Positions 49,209 through 57,485 of a DNA stretch of 64,000 bases are shown here, piece after piece. The stretch is from NCBI RefSeq assembly GCF_004332295.1, contig NZ_RXLP01000025.1, positions 1 through 64,000 of the forward strand. Direction: 5' to 3'. The notes under the pieces were generated by a model, which worked only from the letters and a program-made list of their open reading frames with translations, was not told the DNA's origin and did no database searches. Origin of the DNA: Alloscardovia theropitheci (GTDB taxonomy: Bacteria > Actinomycetota > Actinomycetes > Actinomycetales > Bifidobacteriaceae). Positions within the stretch are counted from its first letter, which is position 1. The number at the start of each line of letters is the position of its first letter. Both the position numbers and the translations under genes were made by a program.

Positions 49209-51596
49209 TCAACTTTTCCGATGCCGTGGATGGTTTTGTTGTGCTGACCTCATTGCCCCTCGTGAATAAGACGATCCTTGCCGATTGCCCCAGACATGGT
49301 TCCTACTTCCGCTACGATGCTGCCCACTCTTATTATCCATAATCACCATCGTTATTGCTCGTAGAGCGAGCGCGAGGAATGCTACAATTCCCATTATCAC
49401 TGTGACGGTCGGCAGTATATTGAGATCAGCTCCTGTCCTACTTAGTTGCGGTTTATCTGGCGGTATCGGAGGCGGCGGTACAATTGTCGTGTCCTCTCCT
49501 TCAACGCCTAATCCATGCGAAGCAAGAATTTGACCGGATGCATCCCATACAGTTGCTTTCCAAAATACTGTACCCGATACCTGAGTGTGCACCTTCGGAC
49601 TTGTTACAATAAAGCTTCCGTCGTTTTGACGCATGGAATCATTAATTGCTACACGCGATTCATGTAAAAGCTCTGGTCCCATTCCCATTTGTGAGTTATT
49701 CGCGACCGCATCATAAGCTGAGAACGTTACATAGGATCCTTCAGGTACGTGTCCTTCTACTCGAGCAATATCATTAAAGTTGCTGCCAGGCTCCACTGAC
49801 TCATCCGATACATGAGTTGTTATCAAGGTCTTTTCCTGAGCATCAATGACTCGTGTATATTCCCATTCATCATTCCACGCGCTAGTAGCTGGCATGACAC
49901 GGTCATCGCCTGCAAATGAATATACGAATGCATAATACCCATGCTTTTGCGCATTAATACGCACTTCATGACCAAATGCGTCCGGCCTACCACCGCCGAC
50001 AGCTATTACACCATTGACTGCTTTATATGTCCAGCTTCCTATAAGTTTATGCTCATTATCTTCTGCAGGAACTTGCACTTTATCTGGCTTATTAAGGGAC
50101 CAGTAGACGCTAACGGTGGCATATTTTTCATCAGGCTTCCAACCGAATTTTTCATTTCCAAGGAATTTCCCGTGATCGTCAGGAAAACCGGAAACGGTTA
50201 TGCGATCAGTGAGCTGAGCTCCCACCTGCGCAGAATGTTCGGTAACAGTTGAATCCACTATGACATGACGACGAGTAGAGAAGCTCTCCGATACCTCAAG
50301 CAGACCTGAAATCGCATCATGCTCAATCCATTGAGCAGCATCAGGACTTTGCTTAGCTTTATCGATAACCCATACCCATGAAGCGAATTTTCCTTCTTCA
50401 TCCACAAGTAACGGGTTAGCAGAACCTCCGACATCGTATGCGAGCGCCTCGAATGTCTGATCTTTCCCACTGACATCTACATGAGATGTCCCAGCAACTC
50501 GTAATCCTAGATTTTCTAATCGCTTTAGATACTGCACAGCAGTTTCGTCGTTTTTTACGGCGGCTTGTGACGACTCACTGAGCTCAGTAAGCCTATCATG
50601 TGTCAGCCCAGTAAATAAGTATCCTTCGACGGATAAAACTACTCCACCTTCCCAATCTTCACCAGTTTTAACTCCCACAGTTAGCGAATCATTGGTAGGC
50701 TTTCCTGCTTCATGTACTCGTGAATCAACTGCAGTAGATAATTGCGGCTGGAAAGTTTTCTTCACACTGAATCGAATACCCTCATATCGAGCTTGCTTTG
50801 ATTCGCCTAATCTAACGAAATTTTGTGCACTTTCCATATCATCTAATGTGGGGACAGTTGCTGATTGCGATGTACTTACTTCCCCATCACCTGTTGCCGT
50901 CCAATTGAGAGAAACAGGCCCTGCCTTACTCATCACCGTTATAGATGTAGACGAGTTCGTATCAAATTGCGCCGGGCCATGAAGTTCAACGGTTACTGGA
51001 ACATTTTCTATAGCTTCACCTTTCGCGTTCACGACACGTACGAGCACCTGCCCACGTCTTTTTGACTGCAGATATTCCACACTTACCTGAGTATCCGCTA
51101 CGGCATTAGCTAAGCCCTCTTCCCATAAAGATTTCACTTTGTCACTTAGCCCAGGGATTGCTTTCAAAACAGCATCTTTCGCCTTATCCCATAAGTGACG
51201 AGAGGATTGTAATTCGAAATGATCATGAACGAGGTAAGCAAGCGCTGCATGAGTAAGAGAATCATGTAGTGGTTGATACTTAGGCAGTAAATATCCCATT
51301 GCACGTGCTTGAGCAGTATCAGGAAGCTGGGTAGCACTAGTAAATTTCCATTCTTCAGCTATTCCCCATTCATGGCAGTATACAAATTGACCTGCTGCTG
51401 TCACTCCTATAACTCCGAGCGAATATCCCGCATAACCCGGTACACTCATCGTCACGTTAGTTGGCGGTTTTTCAAGATTACCACCCTCAGTTTGTGCCCC
51501 AGCTTGTGGCATCTTTATCACACCAGCACACAGTAATACTCCCATTATCATGGCAAAAAGTTGAACGATTATACGTAAGCTCATCCTTCGTCTCAT
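49209..51596 (-). CDS. Sortase-anchored surface protein (LSRTG)
   Basis: 795 residues. A signal peptide (RRRMSLRI, hydrophobic core, AGAQT) leads to a thioester-like N-terminal domain (VPGYAGYSLGVIG, GQFVYCHEWG), a helical stretch (residues 110-165) and several beta domains. The C-terminus has a proline spacer (IVPPPPIPPDKP), the sorting signal LSRTG, a membrane helix and a long basic tail with histidines. The tail of 40 residues after the helix is longer than usual. It may act as an adhesin. No family name could be assigned with confidence beyond the thioester-type start. Confidence 0.8.
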   Translation of the reverse strand: MRRRMSLRIIVQLFAMIMGVLLCAGVIKMPQAGAQTEGGNLEKPPTNVTMSVPGYAGYSLGVIGVTAAGQFVYCHEWGIAEEWKFTSATQLPDTAQARAMGYLLPKYQPLHDSLTHAALAYLVHDHFELQSSRHLWDKAKDAVLKAIPGLSDKVKSLWEEGLANAVADTQVSVEYLQSKRRGQVLVRVVNAKGEAIENVPVTVELHGPAQFDTNSSTSITVMSKAGPVSLNWTATGDGEVSTSQSATVPTLDDMESAQNFVRLGESKQARYEGIRFSVKKTFQPQLSTAVDSRVHEAGKPTNDSLTVGVKTGEDWEGGVVLSVEGYLFTGLTHDRLTELSESSQAAVKNDETAVQYLKRLENLGLRVAGTSHVDVSGKDQTFEALAYDVGGSANPLLVDEEGKFASWVWVIDKAKQSPDAAQWIEHDAISGLLEVSESFSTRRHVIVDSTVTEHSAQVGAQLTDRITVSGFPDDHGKFLGNEKFGWKPDEKYATVSVYWSLNKPDKVQVPAEDNEHKLIGSWTYKAVNGVIAVGGGRPDAFGHEVRINAQKHGYYAFVYSFAGDDRVMPATSAWNDEWEYTRVIDAQEKTLITTHVSDESVEPGSNFNDIARVEGHVPEGSYVTFSAYDAVANNSQMGMGPELLHESRVAINDSMRQNDGSFIVTSPKVHTQVSGTVFWKATVWDASGQILASHGLGVEGEDTTIVPPPPIPPDKPQLSRTGADLNILPTVTVIMGIVAFLALALRAITMVIMDNKSGQHRSGSRNHVWGNRQGSSYSRGAMRSAQQNHPRHRKS

Positions 51597-51944
51597 CGCT
51601 AGTCCTTCCTACGATTCTCAACCTGTTCATCAACGAAGCTTCATGACGAAGCCTCCTCCATGCGAACATTTACGTACTTACAGACTGCCCTGACTACGAT
51701 TCATATGAGAACTTTTAAAAACATTGTGAACGAATGTGAATAAACACAAGAATGTACTGTCCATTACTCCAGCACATACTGGCCAGATGCGATTTACTCA
51801 CGCCACCGAAAACCACAAGCGTTCTCACCTCATGCGTCCACCGCCTGCACACTCACGCGAACCCTTTATACTGCGCACTCAGTATGCTAGAAATCGAACG
51901 CTCATCATAACGAGTGCATGTACATATCTCTTTGAGGAGAAAAA
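51597..51944. promoter_or_regulatory. Divergent promoter region before pyrophosphatase
   Basis: This 348-nt spacer lies between two divergent genes. TATGCT (near 51882-51887) and the GAGGAG site before 51945 are the only features seen. There is no gene and no strong repeat. Confidence 0.4.
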
Positions 51945-52436
51945 ATGGCAGAGACATTTAACGTTTTAGTAGAAATCCCACGCGGATCTAAGAACAAGTA
52001 TGAAGTAGACCATGAGACCGGTCGCATTATGCTTGACCGTACTTTGTTTACCTCCATGGGTTACCCAGATGATTACGGTTACATTGAAGGAACTTTGGGT
52101 GAAGACGGCGATCCACTTGATGCGCTCGTTATGATTCCAAACTCCGTATTCCCAGGCTGCGTAGTTGAGTGCCGTGCAGTTGGCTTGTACCACATGGTTG
52201 ATGAGGCTGGCGGAGACGACAAGATTCTGTGCGTTCCTGCTGATCCTCGCTTCGACGATATCAAGGATATCGACGATGTTAACGAATTCCATAAGAAAGA
52301 AATCGAACACTTCTTTAACCAGTACAAGGCTCTTGAGCCTGGTAAGGAAGTTATGCCAGGTTCATACTGGACTACAGTTGACAAGGCAGAGGCTGAAATC
52401 GTAGCAGCACGCCAGCGCCTTGCTGATGCTGAGTAA
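51945..52436 (+). CDS. ppa: Inorganic pyrophosphatase
   Basis: 163 residues. It opens [18 protein letters not shown], the usual start of the family, and carries the PPase signature [10 protein letters not shown] with the catalytic metal-binding aspartates. It hydrolyses pyrophosphate to phosphate and so drives biosynthesis. A GAGGAG site precedes the start. It ends at a strong bidirectional hairpin (52476-52519). Confidence 0.97.
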   Translation: MAETFNVLVEIPRGSKNKYEVDHETGRIMLDRTLFTSMGYPDDYGYIEGTLGEDGDPLDALVMIPNSVFPGCVVECRAVGLYHMVDEAGGDDKILCVPADPRFDDIKDIDDVNEFHKKEIEHFFNQYKALEPGKEVMPGSYWTTVDKAEAEIVAARQRLADAE

Positions 52437-52475
52437 AGAAGCTACACCAAGTTAACTTTCGAGGAAATAATTCTT

Positions 52476-52519
52476 ATATGCTGAGTCCCCATGTGTTTTC
52501 ACATGGGGACTCAGCATAT
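52476..52519. terminator. 20-bp perfect bidirectional terminator
   Basis: ATATGCTGAGTCCCCATGTG (52476-52495) pairs with the complement at 52500-52519 around TTTT, between ppa and the convergent membrane-protein gene. Confidence 0.9.
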
Positions 52520-52600
52520 TTCATGTAGCAGATTTTTATCGCCACAGATGGTTATCTATTCAAAAACCATCCACGCCTATCTTCAACGCTGAATTATCGT

Positions 52601-53329
52601 CTACAGATTATTCATCACACCACTAATAAGAACCACTCCAAGTGGGAATATTCCACTGAGCAATGCAGCAATTCCGCTATAACGATAAATCAAAGGAATC
52701 CGTGAAGTATGCACAACTTCAGCTTTCACATTTTCCGTATCTTCACCAGTTCCAGCGGTTTCTTGCGAAATCTCATTTTTCTTATTTTGCACCAGAGCAT
52801 CGTGCGACCACAACGCTGCACACATGCATATAGCTATTTCCCCTACGACAACACATGCCAGCACAACCCACATTCCACGCGGATGAGATAATACATATGC
52901 TTTTGCGAGACCGGTAGCTGTCCACCCCGACGAGACCAAGCCGAGAGTTCCCATAAAAATAATTGACGACAATGATTTAATCAACTGTGAGCGGTCTCGT
53001 CTCAACATTTCAAAAAGGAATCCTCCTGCTATCAGCGCTGTCATAAGAAGAAAAAGCGCGATTCCAAAACGTTCAGCAGTCGAGACAGCGATGCCCGCAA
53101 TCGCTGATGCAACTCCAGCGGCGATTGCAGCGATACGCGACGTACCAGGAGTTGGAGTATATATTTCTACCGGAAAAACGAGAGCAAAAGCAGTTACTAT
53201 AACTACAACCCATACAGACATAATCCAGATTGCTGCTGCACCCGTGAAGGATATTGCTACCGAAATAATTGCCATAATTAACGCGGCTATTGCATTAGCT
53301 ATGCCTACACATATCGCACTTTTACGCAT
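52601..53329 (-). CDS. Multi-pass membrane protein of unknown function
   Basis: 242 residues from ATG 53329, which has a GGGGAG site; the longer frame to 53374 starts in poor context. About eight hydrophobic helices alternate with short loops, with a hydrophilic loop at residues 180-210 (QNKKNEISQETAGTGEDTE). The HdeD/DUF308-like architecture was considered, but no motif confirms it. It is transcribed away from the GlnR-like regulator gene. The function is unknown. Confidence 0.7.
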   Translation of the reverse strand: MRKSAICVGIANAIAALIMAIISVAISFTGAAAIWIMSVWVVVIVTAFALVFPVEIYTPTPGTSRIAAIAAGVASAIAGIAVSTAERFGIALFLLMTALIAGGFLFEMLRRDRSQLIKSLSSIIFMGTLGLVSSGWTATGLAKAYVLSHPRGMWVVLACVVVGEIAICMCAALWSHDALVQNKKNEISQETAGTGEDTENVKAEVVHTSRIPLIYRYSGIAALLSGIFPLGVVLISGVMNNL

Positions 53330-53544
53330 TCTCGTTCTCCCCATCGTCGTGTACCACATCACATAGCAACACAATCAACAATGTGCATCACACATGTATC
53401 AGGATGCGGTTACATGACGTACCAAACAGTTACTATTATTTATAGTACTAAATGAAGAAGGCAATAATTACACGTACCGCGCGATATGCGCTAAAATAGC
53501 TAAATTATCGAACAATTACAGGCTGACAGCATGAGGATGGTTCT

Positions 53545-54348
53545 ATGCAAGATTTAACGCTTATTACCAATTCACCAGATCCCGCATCAGTTTTGCCTGC
53601 CTTAGCGCTCTTGCAACATCGCGTCCGTGTACTTCCTGCCGAAACCGCTTCACTCGTGCGTATTCCTGATAATACGATTGCTTTTCTTGACGCACGCGAA
53701 GATGTCAACGCCGCAAAAACTTTCTGTTCTATGGCCTCTGCTTCACACGTTGAATTTCCAATTATTGTCATCTTAAGTGAAGGCGGATGTTTAGCTTTTA
53801 ATGCACAGTGGGAAGCAACTGATTTTGTTGTTAATACTGCAAGCCCTGCTGAGGTAGAGACCCGTATCAGAGTCATCGCTTCAGGCGGTTTTAAGCCTTC
53901 GACTTTCATTGATGACAATCAACCTGAACACACTGAGGATTCGCCCAATTCCGACTCACAAGGCATGATTTCATGCGGAGCACTTGAAGTGGACACTGTA
54001 GGGTATACTGCCACTCTTCGCGGCGAGCCTTTGGACCTTGCGTATAAAGAGTTTGAACTGCTCAAATATCTCATCATGCACCCTGGGCGTGCTTTTACTC
54101 GCGTCCAGCTCCTGCAAGAAGTATGGGGATACGATTATTACGGTGGTACACGTACAGTTGATGTTCATATTCGTCGTTTGCGCGCAAAATTAGGAATTGA
54201 ATTCGAGTCCGCAATTGGTACCGTACGAAATGTAGGTTATCGTTTTGACCCTCCGCAAAGTATGCGTTCTACTTCTTTATCGTCTCATGATGACATGATG
54301 AGTGAAAATCCCACTTCGTCGGATAATTCTTCTTCAATCAACGATTAA
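53545..54348 (+). CDS. GlnR-like orphan response regulator
   Basis: 267 residues. An atypical receiver domain (LLQHRVRVLPAETASLV, IAFLDAREDVNAAKTF, PIIVILSEGG) lacks part of the acidic pocket, as in actinobacterial GlnR. The C-terminal OmpR-type winged helix is well conserved (LAYKEFELLKYLIMHPGRAF, WGYDYYGGTRTVDVHIRRLR, VRNVGYRFDP). GlnR controls nitrogen assimilation in actinobacteria. The gene is followed 19 bases later by nth. A GAGGATGG site precedes the start. Confidence 0.8.
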   Translation: MQDLTLITNSPDPASVLPALALLQHRVRVLPAETASLVRIPDNTIAFLDAREDVNAAKTFCSMASASHVEFPIIVILSEGGCLAFNAQWEATDFVVNTASPAEVETRIRVIASGGFKPSTFIDDNQPEHTEDSPNSDSQGMISCGALEVDTVGYTATLRGEPLDLAYKEFELLKYLIMHPGRAFTRVQLLQEVWGYDYYGGTRTVDVHIRRLRAKLGIEFESAIGTVRNVGYRFDPPQSMRSTSLSSHDDMMSENPTSSDNSSSIND

Positions 54349-54367
54349 CGGTTAAACTACATTTATT

Positions 54368-55045
54368 ATGTCAGCATCACGAGAAACTGCACGCGAACGA
54401 GCAGAACGTATCCACAATGAATACGAAATTTTATGTCGCGAAATACCAGACCCTCGACCGGGACGAAATTTTTCAAACTCATTTGAGCTACTCATAGCCA
54501 CAATGATGAGTGCACAAACTACTGATGTTCGTGTCAATGAGGTAACACCTGAACTGTTTCGCTTATACCCAACTGCTCAAGCAATGGCTCACGCACGTGT
54601 AGATATCATAGGCGAAATTATCCATTCAATTGGTTTTTGGCGCGTTAAAGCACAGCACGCTGTCGAGATATCACAGGCTCTCATAGAGAATTTTGATGGC
54701 GATGTTCCTAGCACAATGGAAGAACTCGTTACCCTGCCTGGGGTGGGTCGTAAAACAGCTAATGTTGTTCTCGGGCATGCCTTTGGCGCTCCTGGATTCC
54801 CAGTTGATACGCATGTCATCCGACTGACCAAACGACTTCGTTGGCGCACAGATTGGCGCAAAACGAACCCAGATCCTGGCCACATTGAAAAAGAGATTAC
54901 ACGGTACTTCGAACCAAGCGAATGGAAGAATGTTTCCGACCGACTCATTCTTTTTGGACGTTCTACATGCCATGCTCGTAACCCCAAGTGCGAGAGTTGT
55001 CCATTAAACCAAACTTGCCCGAGCTACGGATTGTATACAAAATAG
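54368..55045 (+). CDS. nth: Endonuclease III (DNA glycosylase/AP lyase)
   Basis: 225 residues. The helix-hairpin-helix is LPGVGRKTANVVL (near residues 119-131), with the catalytic Asp in FPVDTHVIRL. The C-terminal [4Fe-4S] cluster ligands are in CHARNPKCESCPLNQTC. The enzyme removes oxidised pyrimidines and nicks the abasic site. It lies 19 bases downstream of the GlnR-like gene and has no strong ribosome binding site, so coupling is likely. Confidence 0.97.
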   Translation: MSASRETARERAERIHNEYEILCREIPDPRPGRNFSNSFELLIATMMSAQTTDVRVNEVTPELFRLYPTAQAMAHARVDIIGEIIHSIGFWRVKAQHAVEISQALIENFDGDVPSTMEELVTLPGVGRKTANVVLGHAFGAPGFPVDTHVIRLTKRLRWRTDWRKTNPDPGHIEKEITRYFEPSEWKNVSDRLILFGRSTCHARNPKCESCPLNQTCPSYGLYTK

Positions 55046-55105
55046 TTATCACAAACTTCGCGCAGCTTTCCAGTTCATACAATCTTAGCGAAGCCTCCAA
55101 GTACA

Positions 55106-56683
55106 ATGAAAAGCATGAAGAAATCCCCAGCGCAAAAACGTTCTGTCAATCCAGGTGTTATATTTATCGCCACCCTCCTAGTCCTTACTCTTATCGTTGG
55201 TGGCGTATGGGCTGTAATAACTCACGGCGTACGTTTGCCTTTGACTCAACCATCATCTGCTGGAAACGGAACAACTCTTAAAGTTGCTACCGATAAACCG
55301 TTGAATTCTCTTGATATTACTACAGATACTTCTACTGCTCTCGACCAAGCATTACTGGGTAATGTGTACCAAACTCTTGTGGGACGAAATGAAAAGAATG
55401 AGCCAACAACCACAGGAATTGCCCAAAAATGGGACATTTCGAGTGATGCTCTAACCTATACTTTTACTCTTCACCGCAATATGCGTTTCTCAAATGGGCA
55501 TACTCTCAATGCTGAAGATGTCGTTGCATCATTGCGCTCGACCATTGAAAATCAAACGGCCGGTTATGACAGGCTATCCCATATTTCTGCTGTGAACGGT
55601 AATAGCGATACTGTCACTCTCAAACTTTCGACTCCTGATCCTACACTTCTGTGGTCTCTGAGTACTCGTTCGGGAATCGTACTTGATGCTGAAAGCTCCA
55701 ATGATAAAGCAACTTCTGCTGTGGGATCGGGTCCTTACCAAGTAGAAAGCTTTGATAAAGGAAAGTCTTTAACTCTTACAGCCAATAATCAGTACTGGGG
55801 GTCTCCATTAGAAGGATCATCAACAGTAGTTCTTACTTCGTATTCGGACACAACCGCCGCCGTAGATGACTTAAATAAAGGTTCGATTGACGCCATTATT
55901 CCATTGGCAAATTCACCTGCCGTATCGAATATTTCGCAAGCACGCGACACCCTAGAAAAATCATCGAATGTTACTGTTACTGCGACTGCCAGCACACACC
56001 GTTGGGCTATCACGCTCAATAACAGCGCTGATTCGATTTTCTCCGATACCCATATACGTCAGGCCTATCGCGCCATGCTTGATAAATCGTCGCTCATTTC
56101 TCAGCTCGGTATAAGTGCAATGCCGATTTCTGGCCCAGTTGCGAGCCTTGATCCTGGGTATGAGGATTACAACGGCTTGTATCCTTATGATCTTCAGCAG
56201 GCTCGTCAATTGCTCAGTTTCTTCGCGTACAATCGCAATATTACGCTGTCATACCCTGCTAGCTATGGTGATGCTCTTGCTCAGGCAATCGCTTCTCAAC
56301 TTTCTGCACTCGGGGGCTCAGTTACTCCACAAGCTGTTCCTGACGATCAGTGGAATGCTCAAGTCGTAGAAGGCAAGAATTTCGATATGGCATTGGTTGA
56401 TTTTGTGGGAAGCCACGATTTAGGAACTGTCGCTAATCCGTCATATTTCACGTCATATACCAATGCCGACATGGAAAATAATTGGGAAGCTGCCCAAGAA
56501 GCTACCAGCAATGATACGTATGTAGATAACGTACACAAAGTAGCTTCTCGACTTGCTGAGGATGCACCACTCTTATGGCTTTACGAGGAGCAGCCTCTTG
56601 TAGCAGCACGCGGTTCGATTACAGGGCTTCCTACTGCACTAGCTGACGCATATGTTGATTTTGCGCGGATTATTAAGAAATAG
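55106..56683 (+). CDS. Solute-binding protein, family 5 (peptide/nickel type)
   Basis: 525 residues. An N-terminal membrane helix (VIFIATLLVLTLIVGGVWAV) has no lipobox Cys, so the protein appears to be an anchored rather than a lipid-modified binding protein. The family-5 pattern follows: LKVATDKPLNSLDITT, GLAQKWDISSD, YTFTLHRNMRFSNGHTLNAEDVVAS. No permease or ATPase genes lie next to it. It probably binds oligopeptides outside the cell for an ABC importer encoded elsewhere. ATG 55115 is an alternative start. Confidence 0.88.
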   Translation: MKSMKKSPAQKRSVNPGVIFIATLLVLTLIVGGVWAVITHGVRLPLTQPSSAGNGTTLKVATDKPLNSLDITTDTSTALDQALLGNVYQTLVGRNEKNEPTTTGIAQKWDISSDALTYTFTLHRNMRFSNGHTLNAEDVVASLRSTIENQTAGYDRLSHISAVNGNSDTVTLKLSTPDPTLLWSLSTRSGIVLDAESSNDKATSAVGSGPYQVESFDKGKSLTLTANNQYWGSPLEGSSTVVLTSYSDTTAAVDDLNKGSIDAIIPLANSPAVSNISQARDTLEKSSNVTVTATASTHRWAITLNNSADSIFSDTHIRQAYRAMLDKSSLISQLGISAMPISGPVASLDPGYEDYNGLYPYDLQQARQLLSFFAYNRNITLSYPASYGDALAQAIASQLSALGGSVTPQAVPDDQWNAQVVEGKNFDMALVDFVGSHDLGTVANPSYFTSYTNADMENNWEAAQEATSNDTYVDNVHKVASRLAEDAPLLWLYEEQPLVAARGSITGLPTALADAYVDFARIIKK

Positions 56684-56774
56684 ATTTCTTACAACTATTT
56701 CTTAGCTCATTCTTTGCTAAAATTGTTGTCACCAATGACGGGTTAGCATCTGTTTATTATGGTAGGTGACTTCA

Positions 56775-57307
56775 ATGAATGTATTTACACATAAGTCCGT
56801 TATTCGCGTACAAAAAAACGCCGAAAACTCATAATTCTTCTCACTGCCGCCACTCTGGCGATATGCGTATGCTTCGCTGTGCTGTGGCACCAGAACCAGC
56901 CAGCACAGTATATTGCGTCAGTGTATGGAGTGCAATTACCACCAACGGTAGAGGTTACTTCGCTTCATAAAGAAGAAGGGTGGGATGCACCGTTATGCTA
57001 TGGAACTCTCAAAGCAAAAAACACAGGTCATATCAATCCACTCGATGCGATAGCCAATCCCGTGAATTTTTCTCCTATCAAGAACGCAGAGGAAACTTAT
57101 ATCGCAGGATCAAAAGACCGTGATACGAGCGTAAGTAATCTCATAAACGATGTAAATCAAAAATTCAAGATAGAGAAGGCTTCATTGTCTTCTCCAACCC
57201 TTCTCTATCAACGATTTGCAATTAAAGGAGATAGTATTTTCGTAGTTTTCTACGATACGCATACTCATGATTTATTCTTCTACGGCACGATGCATGCTTC
57301 ACGGTGA
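56775..57307 (+). pseudogene. Small exported protein with frameshift at a poly-A tract
   Basis: ATG 56775 (MNVFTHKSVIRVQK) has a GGTAGGTGA site but runs into a stop after 19 codons. The downstream frame (from about 56795) reads RTKKRRKLIILLTAATLAIC, a clear signal peptide or anchor, then continues to 57307 with a secreted domain (QYIASVYGVQLPPTVEV). The two frames meet at the A7 tract 56812-56818. One extra A would join them into one protein of about 177 residues with a normal basic N-terminus. It may be a phase-variable gene, a recent mutation or a sequencing error. Confidence 0.7.
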
Positions 57308-57373
57308 AAACTTGGTGAAGTGGTGAAGTGCGACCGCGAGATACTCATGCGGAATAATTTCTAACAACGAAAA

Positions 57374-57431
57374 TTTAAGCGTTTGCATACAGCGAACTTC
57401 CTATAAAGCAAACTGCGCGCAAACGCTTAAA
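57374..57431. terminator. 13-bp hairpin before valS
   Basis: TTTAAGCGTTTGC (57374-57386) pairs perfectly with GCAAACGCTTAAA (57419-57431), between the broken gene and valS. It may terminate the former or act in the valS leader. Confidence 0.6.
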
Positions 57432-57485
57432 ATCATTAGAAAACGCTTTATCCTCGTGTCGCGTAACTCCCGTAAAATCGTGAGC

